Shown: one piece after another, positions 29,536-37,156 of the stretch | Layout of the letters: each line of letters starts with the position of its first letter | How positions within the stretch are numbered: position 1 is the stretch's first letter | Assembly: GCF_038811545.1 (NCBI RefSeq) | Contig: NZ_CP133319.1 | Location: 1,054,001-1,118,000 of the forward strand | From: Rhodoligotrophos sp. CJ14 | GTDB lineage: Bacteria; Pseudomonadota; Alphaproteobacteria; Rhizobiales; Im1 | Length of the DNA stretch: 64,000 nucleotides | Direction of reading: 5' to 3' | The notes under the pieces: model-generated | What the model was told of the DNA's origin: nothing | Database searches by the model: none | The model's input: the letters and a program-made list of their open reading frames with translations, nothing else | Made by a program: the position numbers and the translations under genes

Positions 29536-31704
29536 ATGTCGGCCGCCCAATCATATGACCGGCGTGCCTTTTTGCGGATGGCTGCAGGTGGGAGTGGCGG
29601 GCTCCTGATTGGCGGCTGGGTGCCGGTGGCGAGCCGCTCGCCTGCGCAGGGAGACCGTATCCTGCTGCATCCCAGCCCTTTTGTTGCGCTGTCGCCCGAT
29701 GACCGCATCACGGTCATCGTCAAACACCTCGAAATGGGTCAGGGCATTGAGACCGCACTTGCAACTTTGGTTGCTGAGGAGATGGATGCAGCTCGCGCGC
29801 AGCTCAGAACCCAGTTCGCGCCGGTCGACCCCAATCTCTACGGCAATCTTCGCCTAGGCGGTACGCAGGCCACCCTGGCCTCGACCTCATTGGGCAACTC
29901 CTATCTCCAATATCGCCACGCCGGCGCGATTGCGCGCTCTCTCCTGATTTCCGCAGCGGCTCGGACGTGGAAGATCCCGCGTGCTTATATCGCGGTGAGC
30001 GATGGCAGGCTACGCGCGCCGGACGGCCGGTCCTTCAGCTTTGGCGAGCTTGCAACCACAGCAAGCAATCTCGAACTGCCGGTCGCGGTGGAGCTGAAGC
30101 GTTCGGCACATTACTGCTACATCGGCAGGCGCTTTCCCCGGCTCGACGCTCAGGCGAAGACGAGTGGCGCCCCAATTTATGCAGCCGACATCCAGCTCGA
30201 CGATATGCTTGTCGCGACGATTGTCCGGCCGCCCCAGTTCGGGGCAAACCTGCTCCATTACGATGACCGTCGTGCCCGTCTGGTGAAGGGAGTTCTGCAC
30301 GTCCTTCGCCTATCCTCGGGCGTTGCCATTGTTGCGCGCAACAGCTGGGCGGCAATAAAGGCTCGCAGGCTTCTTAATGTCGTATGGGATGACAGTGAGG
30401 CCGAAACGCGCAGCACGTCCGAACTCGCCACTCAGTACCTAAAGCTCCTCGAGGATGGTGGAATGACCATCTACAACGAGGGCGACGTGCACTCCCGCAC
30501 CCGGGGTGCCCCAATGACCATCCAGGCGGATTTTCATTTCCCGTTCCTGCATCATGGACCCATGGAGACCACGGACGCCGTGCTGCACGTTCGCGATGGC
30601 AGCGCCAGGCTCTGGGTCGCCTCACAATTACCCGGGGCCGACCGAAAACATGTCGCGCGGGAACTTGCGATTCCCGAAAGCAAGGTCGAGATCACGACCG
30701 TTTACGCTGGCGGATCCTTCGGCCGCCGCGCCGCGCGCGATGCTCATGTGGCGGTGGAAGCAGCCCAGATCGTCCGCACCTTGGGACTGACGCAGCCCCT
30801 GAAAGTGTTCTGGACCAGAGAGGACGATATTCGCGGCGGCTATTATCATCCCATGTATCTTCATCGGGTTGTCGCCGCACTTGAACGCGACGGCTCCATT
30901 CAGGCCTGGCACCATCGTGTCGTCGGCCAGACTGTTGACGACCTGCCACTGTCCGAAGGAGCGAGCGCGGCGGAACGCTGGCGAGAGAACTTCAAGGCCT
31001 GCGCCGAGCTCCCCTATGCTGTCCCGGACTTTCGCCTGGAATTCCGCGAGGCCAAGTCGCCAATTCCAGTCTTGCCGATCCGTTCTGGCGCGCACGGCCA
31101 CTGCGCTTACGTCATAGAAACCTTCATCGACGACCTTGCTTTCACGATTCACGAGGATCCTGTCGCCTATCGCCGCCGCATTCTGGGGCGTGATCCCCGC
31201 TATCTTCGGGTACTTGATCTGGCAGCAGCCCGCTCCGGATGGGATGGACCCGTCCGAAATGGCCGCTATCGTGGCATTGCCCTCCATCGCACCAGAGGGA
31301 CTTACGTAGCCACGGTTGCCGATGTCGAATTCCCCATGGAAACGGTGTTTCGGGTGACCCGGATCACCTGCGCCGTCGATTGCGGATTAGTGATCAATCC
31401 CGAGATTGTCCGCGCTCAGATCGAAGGCGGGGTGGGCTTCGGGCTCAATGCCGCTCTGCGCGGCGGCATCACGCTTGAAGACGGTCGGGTGGTGCAGCGG
31501 ACCATGGGCGACATTCGGCCTCTGCGCATGAGCGAAATGCCGCCCGTCGACATCTATATTGTTCCCTCTGACGCAAGCCCGACCGGCGTCGGTGAAGCTG
31601 GAGTGCCGACCGTTGCGCCAGCCATCGCCAATGCGATTTTTGCAGCGACCGGCATCAGGATCCGCTCCCTGCCCTTCTCCGCTACCCGGCTTATCCACCG
31701 CTAG
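29536..31704 (+). CDS. Molybdopterin-binding subunit, isoquinoline 1-oxidoreductase-like (IorB type), Tat-exported
   Basis: A 722-residue catalytic subunit. Residues 8-32 carry a twin-arginine signal (YDRRAFLRMAAGG), as usual for periplasmic IorB-like enzymes. Later motifs include EMGQGIETALATL, YAGGSFGRRAA, HGHCAYVIE and the C-terminal catalytic Glu in GVGEAGVP. Such enzymes oxidise aldehydes or N-heterocycles and pass electrons to a cytochrome c. ATG 29536 follows GGGATAAGG; GTG 29515 is an alternative. The stop TAG belongs to the following repeat. Substrate unknown. Confidence 0.92.
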   Translation: MSAAQSYDRRAFLRMAAGGSGGLLIGGWVPVASRSPAQGDRILLHPSPFVALSPDDRITVIVKHLEMGQGIETALATLVAEEMDAARAQLRTQFAPVDPNLYGNLRLGGTQATLASTSLGNSYLQYRHAGAIARSLLISAAARTWKIPRAYIAVSDGRLRAPDGRSFSFGELATTASNLELPVAVELKRSAHYCYIGRRFPRLDAQAKTSGAPIYAADIQLDDMLVATIVRPPQFGANLLHYDDRRARLVKGVLHVLRLSSGVAIVARNSWAAIKARRLLNVVWDDSEAETRSTSELATQYLKLLEDGGMTIYNEGDVHSRTRGAPMTIQADFHFPFLHHGPMETTDAVLHVRDGSARLWVASQLPGADRKHVARELAIPESKVEITTVYAGGSFGRRAARDAHVAVEAAQIVRTLGLTQPLKVFWTREDDIRGGYYHPMYLHRVVAALERDGSIQAWHHRVVGQTVDDLPLSEGASAAERWRENFKACAELPYAVPDFRLEFREAKSPIPVLPIRSGAHGHCAYVIETFIDDLAFTIHEDPVAYRRRILGRDPRYLRVLDLAAARSGWDGPVRNGRYRGIALHRTRGTYVATVADVEFPMETVFRVTRITCAVDCGLVINPEIVRAQIEGGVGFGLNAALRGGITLEDGRVVQRTMGDIRPLRMSEMPPVDIYIVPSDASPTGVGEAGVPTVAPAIANAIFAATGIRIRSLPFSATRLIHR

Positions 31705-31760
31705 GAGCATTTTCGAACGAAGTGGATACCGCTTCGCGCGAGGAAAATGCGACCAAGCAA
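31701..31760. repeat. Rhizobiales-type hairpin repeat, copy 2
   Basis: Starts with CTAGGAGC, then GCATTTTC (31707-31714) pairs perfectly with GAAAATGC (31743-31750); CGAAG and CTTCG pair inside. It matches the element at 22332 in order and spacing. The CTAG supplies the stop codon of the upstream Mo-hydroxylase gene. Confidence 0.75.
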
Positions 31761-31765
31761 AGGAC

Positions 31766-31797
31766 GAGCATTTTCGAGCAAAGTGGATACCTGGTTC
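31766..31797. repeat. Rhizobiales-type hairpin repeat, truncated copy 3
   Basis: GAGCATTTTCGAGCAAAGTG and the following GATACCTGGTTC repeat the left half of the preceding copy; the right arm is missing where the SDR gene's stop lies (31809). It is a tandem partial duplication of the repeat. Confidence 0.65.
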
Positions 31798-31808
31798 AGC
31801 CGTCCGGC

Positions 31809-32660
31809 CTATTTGAAATAGTCGGGCTTCGGGATCGCCCAGAACTCTCCCCATAGGCGGCCGCCGCCATCAACGGTGAGCGTTTCGCCCGTGATGAACT
31901 TGCCCGAAGGCCCTGCAAGATAGGCGCAGGCTTCGGCGACATCGAAGGCATCCCCGAAGCGCATCATCGGGTTCGACCGCTTATAGCTCTCGCGCGCCTC
32001 ATCTGAATAGACCACGTGCCCCTCGGTCATGATGGCACCGGGGGCCACGCAATTCACGCGTATGCCATACGGGATCCACTCCACGGCCACGGATCGCGTG
32101 AGACCGATCACGCCGGCTCGGGCGGCGCAGGTATGCGCGACCCCTGGCATGCCGCGGTCGACCACCGTGACAATGTTGACGATCGAGCCCGGAATGCCCG
32201 CATCCCGCCAGCACTGGGCCGCCACCTGCATCATCGCCCAGGTACCATTGAGATTGGTATCGATGACGGCGTTCCAGCCCTTGGCGGAATAGTCGATGGC
32301 GGCCTGCGGGAACTGCCCGCCCGCATTGTTGATGAGGATCGTCGGCAGCCCCGATCCTCCCTTTGCCCCAGCGAACAGGGAGTCGATGGAGTCCCGGTCG
32401 CGAATGTTCAGCGCACGGGTTTGAACCTTGAGGCCTGCTGCCCGCATCGGTGTCGCAGCGGCATCAAGCCGCTCAGGTTTGCGGCCCGCAATGATGATCT
32501 CGGCACCGAGGCGGCCAAACAACCAGGCCGTGGCCTTGCCCAAGCCCGAACCGCCCCCTGTGACCAGGACCCTTTGGCCGACGAACAGATCGCTTCTGAA
32601 GACCGGCTGATAGGCGGCAAGCTCTTCATCGCTCAATCCAAATTGTCGCGCTTCCGTCAT
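31809..32660 (-). CDS. SDR-family oxidoreductase, AtuB/DECR-like, atypical active site
   Basis: A 283-residue short-chain dehydrogenase/reductase. NAD(P)-binding TGGGSGLG is at residues 34-41 and NNAGG near 111. Where most SDRs have Tyr-x3-Lys, this one reads VAHTCAARAGV (about residues 174-184), so Tyr is Thr or His and Lys is Arg. Similar HSGAARAG or HAGAAKAG strings occur in 2,4-dienoyl-CoA reductases and in SDRs of acyclic terpene clusters. The start is ATG 32660 with GGTGGAG just before it; ATG 32705 is possible. It is divergent from the hydratase operon. Confidence 0.85.
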   Translation of the reverse strand: MTEARQFGLSDEELAAYQPVFRSDLFVGQRVLVTGGGSGLGKATAWLFGRLGAEIIIAGRKPERLDAAATPMRAAGLKVQTRALNIRDRDSIDSLFAGAKGGSGLPTILINNAGGQFPQAAIDYSAKGWNAVIDTNLNGTWAMMQVAAQCWRDAGIPGSIVNIVTVVDRGMPGVAHTCAARAGVIGLTRSVAVEWIPYGIRVNCVAPGAIMTEGHVVYSDEARESYKRSNPMMRFGDAFDVAEACAYLAGPSGKFITGETLTVDGGGRLWGEFWAIPKPDYFK

Positions 32661-32835
32661 CTCCACCCGAACTTCCCGCCGGTCATTGCTGTGCCGGCTT
32701 TTCATTTTGGCATTGACACCCGCCAGCGGATGCCCGTTAATGAGGCTCACTCACTTAACCGCATCCCCGGTCCGAAGTCAACGCGCGGGTCCACGGGGAA
32801 ATGAGAGTCGCAAAGCGGCCGAGAGTGGAGGAAAC

Positions 32836-32874
32836 ATGCAGGAGCCCGGAAAGCTGAGAGCAACTTCGCGTTAG
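32836..32874 (+). CDS. Short ORF, 12 residues, possible leader peptide or gene relic
   Basis: ATG CAG GAG ... CGT TAG encodes MQEPGKLRATSR and is preceded by GTGGAGGAAAC, a near-ideal ribosome site at proper spacing. No attenuator hairpin follows at once. It may be a leader peptide, or the 5' end of a lost gene. Only the ribosome site supports it. Confidence 0.3.
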   Translation: MQEPGKLRATSR

Positions 32875-32984
32875 ATCGCCTTCACCAAGGCCGACGTCAT
32901 ACCGTCATAGGGATTAACGGGCCGCGAGTCCTCACATCTCCTCCTCCGGAGCGGGAGCCTAGGACTCTACGTCATCCCGTTTTG

Positions 32985-32999
32985 ATGAATTCAATTCAT
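32985..32999. promoter_or_regulatory. Palindromic operator, copy 2 (upstream of hydratase operon)
   Basis: ATGAATT-C-AATTCAT is a perfect 7-1-7 inverted repeat. Its inner 13 bases are the reverse complement of the site at 23370-23382. It is 36 bases upstream of the chosen hydratase start, where an operator would block the promoter. Its presence argues against the longer open frame starting at 32982. Confidence 0.7.
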
Positions 33000-33035
33000 C
33001 TTTCTGAACAACCTGTCGATCAGCATGTGATGAAA

Positions 33036-33818
33036 ATGTCCGATCCCGTTCTCATGGAGCGCCGCGGTCCCGCGCTATGGATCACGATCAACCGGCCGGA
33101 GCGGCGCAATGCCATCAACGAAGCCGTGATCCGTGCCATCGGTGGCGGCATCACCGAGGCGCAAGGCATGGATGATGTGCGCGCGATCGTTCTCACGGGC
33201 GCGGGCGACAAGGCATTCTGCGCAGGCGGCGATCTCAACCCCACCGCTGAGGGTATTCCCTTCGTCGTGGACCCCGCCAATCCCCGCAATTACGTCGTTG
33301 ATCTCTTCAAGCTGGTCGAGGATTGCAGCCTCCCGATCATCGCACGGGTGAACGGCCATGCCTTGGCTGGCGGCCTCGGGCTCCTCTGTGCCTGCGATCT
33401 TGCCATAGCGGCTGACCATGCCACGTTCGGCACGCCCGAATCAAAGATCGGGCTCTTCCCGATGATGATCCTGCCCTATCTCATGCGCACTCTCTCACGC
33501 CGCCGGCTGATGGAGCTGTGCATCACGGGGGACGCGCTCACCGCCGCCGAAGCGCTCGAAGCAGGCCTCGTCAATAAGGTGGTGCCTGCCGGTGAGCTTG
33601 ATCAGGCCACCGACGAACTCATCACACGCATTGCCGGGCGCTCCCCCACCGCCATTCGCCTGGGCAAGATGGGCTTTCATGCCATGCAGGACATGAGCAT
33701 CCGTGAGGCACTCGAATTCGCGCAATTGATGCTGCCCATGATGGCGCGCACCGAGGATGCCCGCGAAGGCATGCGCGCTTTCCAGGAGAAACGTCAGCCC
33801 AACTGGACGGGGCGGTGA
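33036..33818 (+). CDS. Enoyl-CoA hydratase/isomerase family (AtuE/LiuC-like)
   Basis: A 260-residue crotonase-fold enzyme. Oxyanion-hole segments are FCAGGDLNP and HALAGGLGLLCACD; catalytic Glu residues are in FGTPESKIGLFP and probably near DALTAAEALEAGLV. In Atu or Liu pathways this step hydrates the 3-methylglutaconyl-type CoA made by the carboxylase. Starts at 33030 and 33036 are adjacent; I take ATG 33036 (MSDPVLMERRG). It begins the operon: the AtuA gene starts 1 base after its stop. Confidence 0.88.
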   Translation: MSDPVLMERRGPALWITINRPERRNAINEAVIRAIGGGITEAQGMDDVRAIVLTGAGDKAFCAGGDLNPTAEGIPFVVDPANPRNYVVDLFKLVEDCSLPIIARVNGHALAGGLGLLCACDLAIAADHATFGTPESKIGLFPMMILPYLMRTLSRRRLMELCITGDALTAAEALEAGLVNKVVPAGELDQATDELITRIAGRSPTAIRLGKMGFHAMQDMSIREALEFAQLMLPMMARTEDAREGMRAFQEKRQPNWTGR

Positions 33819-33819
33819 C

Positions 33820-35661
33820 ATGAGCGCCATGGGCGACAAAATGCTGCGAATCGGCTGCGGCGGTGGCTTCTGGGGCGATACCGGGGAAGGTCCGGCGCAA
33901 CTCGTCCGCTCCGGTCAGATCGACGTGCTGGTGGTGGACTACCTCGCCGAGATCACCATGTCGCTTTTGGCGCGCGCCCGGGCCAAGGACCCGGCGGGCG
34001 GCTTCGTTCCGGATTTCGTCCAGGCGATTGGCGCGCTCGGGCCCGAACTTGCCGAGCGCCGCATCCGCGTGGTGGTCAATGCGGGTGGGGTCAATCCGCT
34101 CGGTTGCCGCGATGCCCTCGCCGCAAAACTCGCGGCAAGCGGCGTGTCGCTCAAGATCGGTGTGGTGCTCGGCGATGATGTCAGCCCGCTCATGGAGCGG
34201 CTGCGCGAGGAAGGCGTCACCGAAATGTTCAGCGGGGCGCCGCTGCCGGCCAAGCCGTGGAGCGCCAATGCCTATCTCGGCGCCTTCCCGATCGCGGCGG
34301 CCCTTGCCGAGGGTGCCGACGTGGTGATCACCGGGCGCTGCGCCGACAGCGCTCTGGTGCTGGGACCCATGATCCATGCCTTCGGCTGGCAGCCTAGCGA
34401 CTATGACCGCCTGTCCATGGGCAGCCTCGCCGGCCATATCGTCGAATGCGGCGCGCAAGCAACCGGCGGCCTTGCCACGGACTGGCAGGATGTCGAGGGC
34501 TGGGACGATATGGGCCTCCCGATCGTCGAATGTAGGTCCGACGGCAGCTTTATCGTTACCAAGCCCTCCGGCACTGGCGGCAAGGTGACACCGGAAACAG
34601 TCTCAGAGCAGATTGTCTACGAGATCGGCGATCCCGCGGCCTATATCCTGCCCGATGTGGTGGCGGACTGGCGCGATGTGCGGCTGACCCAGGTTGGCCC
34701 TGACCGGGTTGAGGTCACCGGCGCGCGCGGCCGAGCGCCTACCCGCCATTACAAGGCCAGCATCACCGCACCCGACGGCTTCAAAGCAGTCGGCACCCTG
34801 ATGATCGGCGGCCGCGATGCAGCCTTGAAGGCCCGGCGCACCGCGGAGGCGATCCTCAAGCGCAGCCGGCGGCTGATGAACGCGCGTGGGCTCCAAGATT
34901 TCCGCCGCGTGTCCGTCGAGGTGCTGGGCGCCGAAGACACCTATGGCCCCCATGCACGCGCTGCCCGCTCGCGCGAGGTCATCCTCAAGGCGGCAGTTCA
35001 CCACGACGACAAGGCGGCTTGCGAGATCTTCTCCCGGGAATTCCTGCCCAGCGCCACCGCCATGGCCCAGGGCATCACCGGCTTTGCCGCCGGCCGGCCC
35101 AAGGTATCGCCAGTGGTGCGGCTCTATTCCTGCCTGGTGGATAAGAGCTGGCTCAATCCCACCATCGTCGTGAACGGCGAGGAGCAATTGGTCAGCACCT
35201 TCATTCCCAACGAGGACGCCAACCCAGAGATTACACCTGACCTTCTCAGCCCGGCTCCGCCCTCTGTTCCGGAAGGCCCGCGGGTCACCCTTCCGCTCAT
35301 CGCCCTGGCCTATGGCCGCAGCGGTGATAAGGGCGACTTTGCCAATATCGGCATCCTCGCGCGGCGGCCCGAATTTTTGGCCGTGATCGCCGAGGCGGTC
35401 ACACCCCGCGCGGTCGCCGACTATTTCGCCCATATTCTCGAAGGGCCGGTCGAACGCTTCCCCCTTCCCGGCCTTGGTGGCTTCAACTTTCTCCTGCACA
35501 ACGCGCTGGATGGTGGCGGAATTGCCTCCCTGCGCCATGATCCGCAGGGCAAGGCTTTCGCCCAGATGCTGCTCGATATCCCGGTCCCCGTTCCCGCCGC
35601 ATGGCTCGCGTCGGGCGGCCCGCTGCAGAACTCACCCTATGTCGGCGAGGTCCTGGCATGA
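33820..35661 (+). CDS. atuA: AtuA-family acyclic terpene utilisation protein (DUF1446)
   Basis: A 613-residue protein of the AtuA/DUF1446 family. Conserved strings are RIGCGGGFWGDT at the N-terminus, VVVNAGGVNPLGC near residue 87, and VITGRCADSALVLGP near residue 170; a C-terminal AtuA-like domain starts near residue 495 (RVTLPLIALAYGRSGDKGD). The gene is in Pseudomonas clusters for citronellol and geraniol degradation; its chemistry is unassigned to my knowledge. It starts 1 base after the hydratase stop and overlaps the TetR gene by 4 bases. Confidence 0.9.
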   Translation: MSAMGDKMLRIGCGGGFWGDTGEGPAQLVRSGQIDVLVVDYLAEITMSLLARARAKDPAGGFVPDFVQAIGALGPELAERRIRVVVNAGGVNPLGCRDALAAKLAASGVSLKIGVVLGDDVSPLMERLREEGVTEMFSGAPLPAKPWSANAYLGAFPIAAALAEGADVVITGRCADSALVLGPMIHAFGWQPSDYDRLSMGSLAGHIVECGAQATGGLATDWQDVEGWDDMGLPIVECRSDGSFIVTKPSGTGGKVTPETVSEQIVYEIGDPAAYILPDVVADWRDVRLTQVGPDRVEVTGARGRAPTRHYKASITAPDGFKAVGTLMIGGRDAALKARRTAEAILKRSRRLMNARGLQDFRRVSVEVLGAEDTYGPHARAARSREVILKAAVHHDDKAACEIFSREFLPSATAMAQGITGFAAGRPKVSPVVRLYSCLVDKSWLNPTIVVNGEEQLVSTFIPNEDANPEITPDLLSPAPPSVPEGPRVTLPLIALAYGRSGDKGDFANIGILARRPEFLAVIAEAVTPRAVADYFAHILEGPVERFPLPGLGGFNFLLHNALDGGGIASLRHDPQGKAFAQMLLDIPVPVPAAWLASGGPLQNSPYVGEVLA

Positions 35662-36359
35662 GCCCGCAGGCCCGCCGCATCGTCAACCGTTTGCCGCGCG
35701 AGCGGCGCGAACGCGACATTCTGGCCGCTGCGAGCGCGGTCTTTGGCGAACAAGGTTATGAGAATGCCTCCATGGCCGAGATTGCCGCGCGCGCTGGCGT
35801 CGTCGAAGGCACCATTTACAAATACTTCAACAACAAGCGCGATCTCATGCTGCAGGTGCTGAGCCGCTGGTATGAGGGCATGCTCGCCAATTACGAGGAG
35901 CATCTGTCTGGCATCCAGGGAACCGAAAACCGGTTGCGCTATGTCATCTGGCGCCATCTGGCCTTCATTGCAGCCAATCCGGCTCTCTGCCGCGTGTTCT
36001 TCCGCGAGGTGCGCACGGGCGGTGATTATGATCGCTCAACCATCCAGGACCTCAACCGCCGCTACACACATTTCGTCATCGCCATCCTGCGCGAAGGGCT
36101 TGCCCGGGGTGACATCAAGCATGACCTCTCCTTGGGTCTCGTGCGCGATCTCATTTACGGCGCCATCGAGCATCACACCTGGAAATATGTCTGCGGCCTA
36201 GGTGAGCTCGATCCAGATGCTGTGGCCGATCAGCTCTGCCTTGTGGTGTTCCGCGGCATTGCAGCCGATGCGGTCGGAGATCGCCTGGCCGAAACGAGCG
36301 CCAGGCTGGAGCGCCTCGCCGACCGTTTCGAGCAGATCGCGGGGAGGAGCTCCGGATGA
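35658..36359 (+). CDS. TetR-family regulator, paralogue of the one at 22485
   Basis: A 233-residue repressor-type protein. The recognition region ARAGVVEGTIYKYFNNKRDL differs from the other TetR by only a few residues, and the ligand domain also aligns throughout (NPALCRVFFREVR, LVRDLIYGAIEHHTW). Its ATG lies in the ATGA overlap with AtuA, and its stop overlaps livF, so it is cotranscribed with the genes it probably controls. In Pseudomonas the corresponding role is AtuR. Confidence 0.92.
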   Translation: MSPQARRIVNRLPRERRERDILAAASAVFGEQGYENASMAEIAARAGVVEGTIYKYFNNKRDLMLQVLSRWYEGMLANYEEHLSGIQGTENRLRYVIWRHLAFIAANPALCRVFFREVRTGGDYDRSTIQDLNRRYTHFVIAILREGLARGDIKHDLSLGLVRDLIYGAIEHHTWKYVCGLGELDPDAVADQLCLVVFRGIAADAVGDRLAETSARLERLADRFEQIAGRSSG

Positions 36360-37156
36360 GCACCGTCCTGTCCCTGACCAACATCCAGGTCCTATATGAT
36401 CGCGCAATAGAGGCGGTCCGCGATGTTTCCTTGAATGTCCAGCAGGGCGCCATCATCGCCCTGCTCGGCTCCAACGGCGCCGGCAAGTCGACCGTTCTCA
36501 AGGCGATCTCCGGCATCCTCGATCGCGAGGAAGGAGAGATCGTTGGCGGCAGCATCCTCTTTGAGGGTGCCAGCATTGCCGGTCGCACAGCTGACCAGAT
36601 CGTGCGCGCAGGCCTCTTGCAGGTGCCGGAGGGGCGCGCCCTGTTTCCAACTCTGACCGTCGAGGAAAACCTCCTGATGGGCGGCTATACCCGCAATGCT
36701 GCCCACAACGCGGAATCATTGGAGCAGGTCTACACCCTCTTTCCCCGCGTCAAGGAGCGGCGTACGCAAATTGCCGGCTATCTCTCAGGTGGCGAGCAGC
36801 AGATGGTCGCCGTGGGGCGCGCGCTCATGGCCAAGCCCCGTATTCTCATGCTGGATGAGCCCAGCCTCGGGCTTGCCCCTCAGGTCATCGACGGCATCTT
36901 CGAGACCATCATCCGGCTCAATCGCGAGCATGGCCTCACCGTCCTGCTGGTCGAACAGAACGCTCAGCTTGCCCTGAGCGTCGCAAGCTACGGCTACATC
37001 ATGGAGAACGGCCGCATCGTGCTCGATGGCCCCGCGGAGAAGCTGCGCAGCAACGCCGACGTGCAGGAATTTTATCTGGGCTTCGCCGCCTCCGGCCAGC
37101 GCAAGTCCATGCGCGAGGTCAAGCACTATAAGCGCCGCAAGAGGTGGCTGTCATGA
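36356..37156 (+). CDS. livF: Branched-chain-type ABC transporter ATPase LivF
   Basis: A 266-residue ATPase. Walker A LLGSNGAGKST, signature LSGGEQQMVAVGRAL, Walker B ILMLDEPSLGLAP and the switch-region LLVEQNAQ are as in LivF. The tail after residue 240 (SGQRKSMREVKHYKRRKRW) is a basic extension beyond usual LivF length. It overlaps both neighbours by 4 bases. With LivG it drives an importer for an amino acid, or here more likely an organic acid. Confidence 0.93.
   Translation: MSTVLSLTNIQVLYDRAIEAVRDVSLNVQQGAIIALLGSNGAGKSTVLKAISGILDREEGEIVGGSILFEGASIAGRTADQIVRAGLLQVPEGRALFPTLTVEENLLMGGYTRNAAHNAESLEQVYTLFPRVKERRTQIAGYLSGGEQQMVAVGRALMAKPRILMLDEPSLGLAPQVIDGIFETIIRLNREHGLTVLLVEQNAQLALSVASYGYIMENGRIVLDGPAEKLRSNADVQEFYLGFAASGQRKSMREVKHYKRRKRWLS

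Larger units (their letters stand above)
32661..33035. other. 375-base intergenic region before the catabolic operon
   Basis: The gap between the divergent SDR and hydratase genes. It holds a 13-codon ORF with a good ribosome site (32836-32874) and the second palindromic operator (32985-32999). No tRNA, terminator or further gene is recognisable. Confidence 0.6.

Noticed and set aside
32982-33035. Longer N-terminus of the enoyl-CoA hydratase
   Set aside because: The extra residues overlap the palindromic operator; TTG start, no ribosome site, and no crotonase similarity before MSDPVL.
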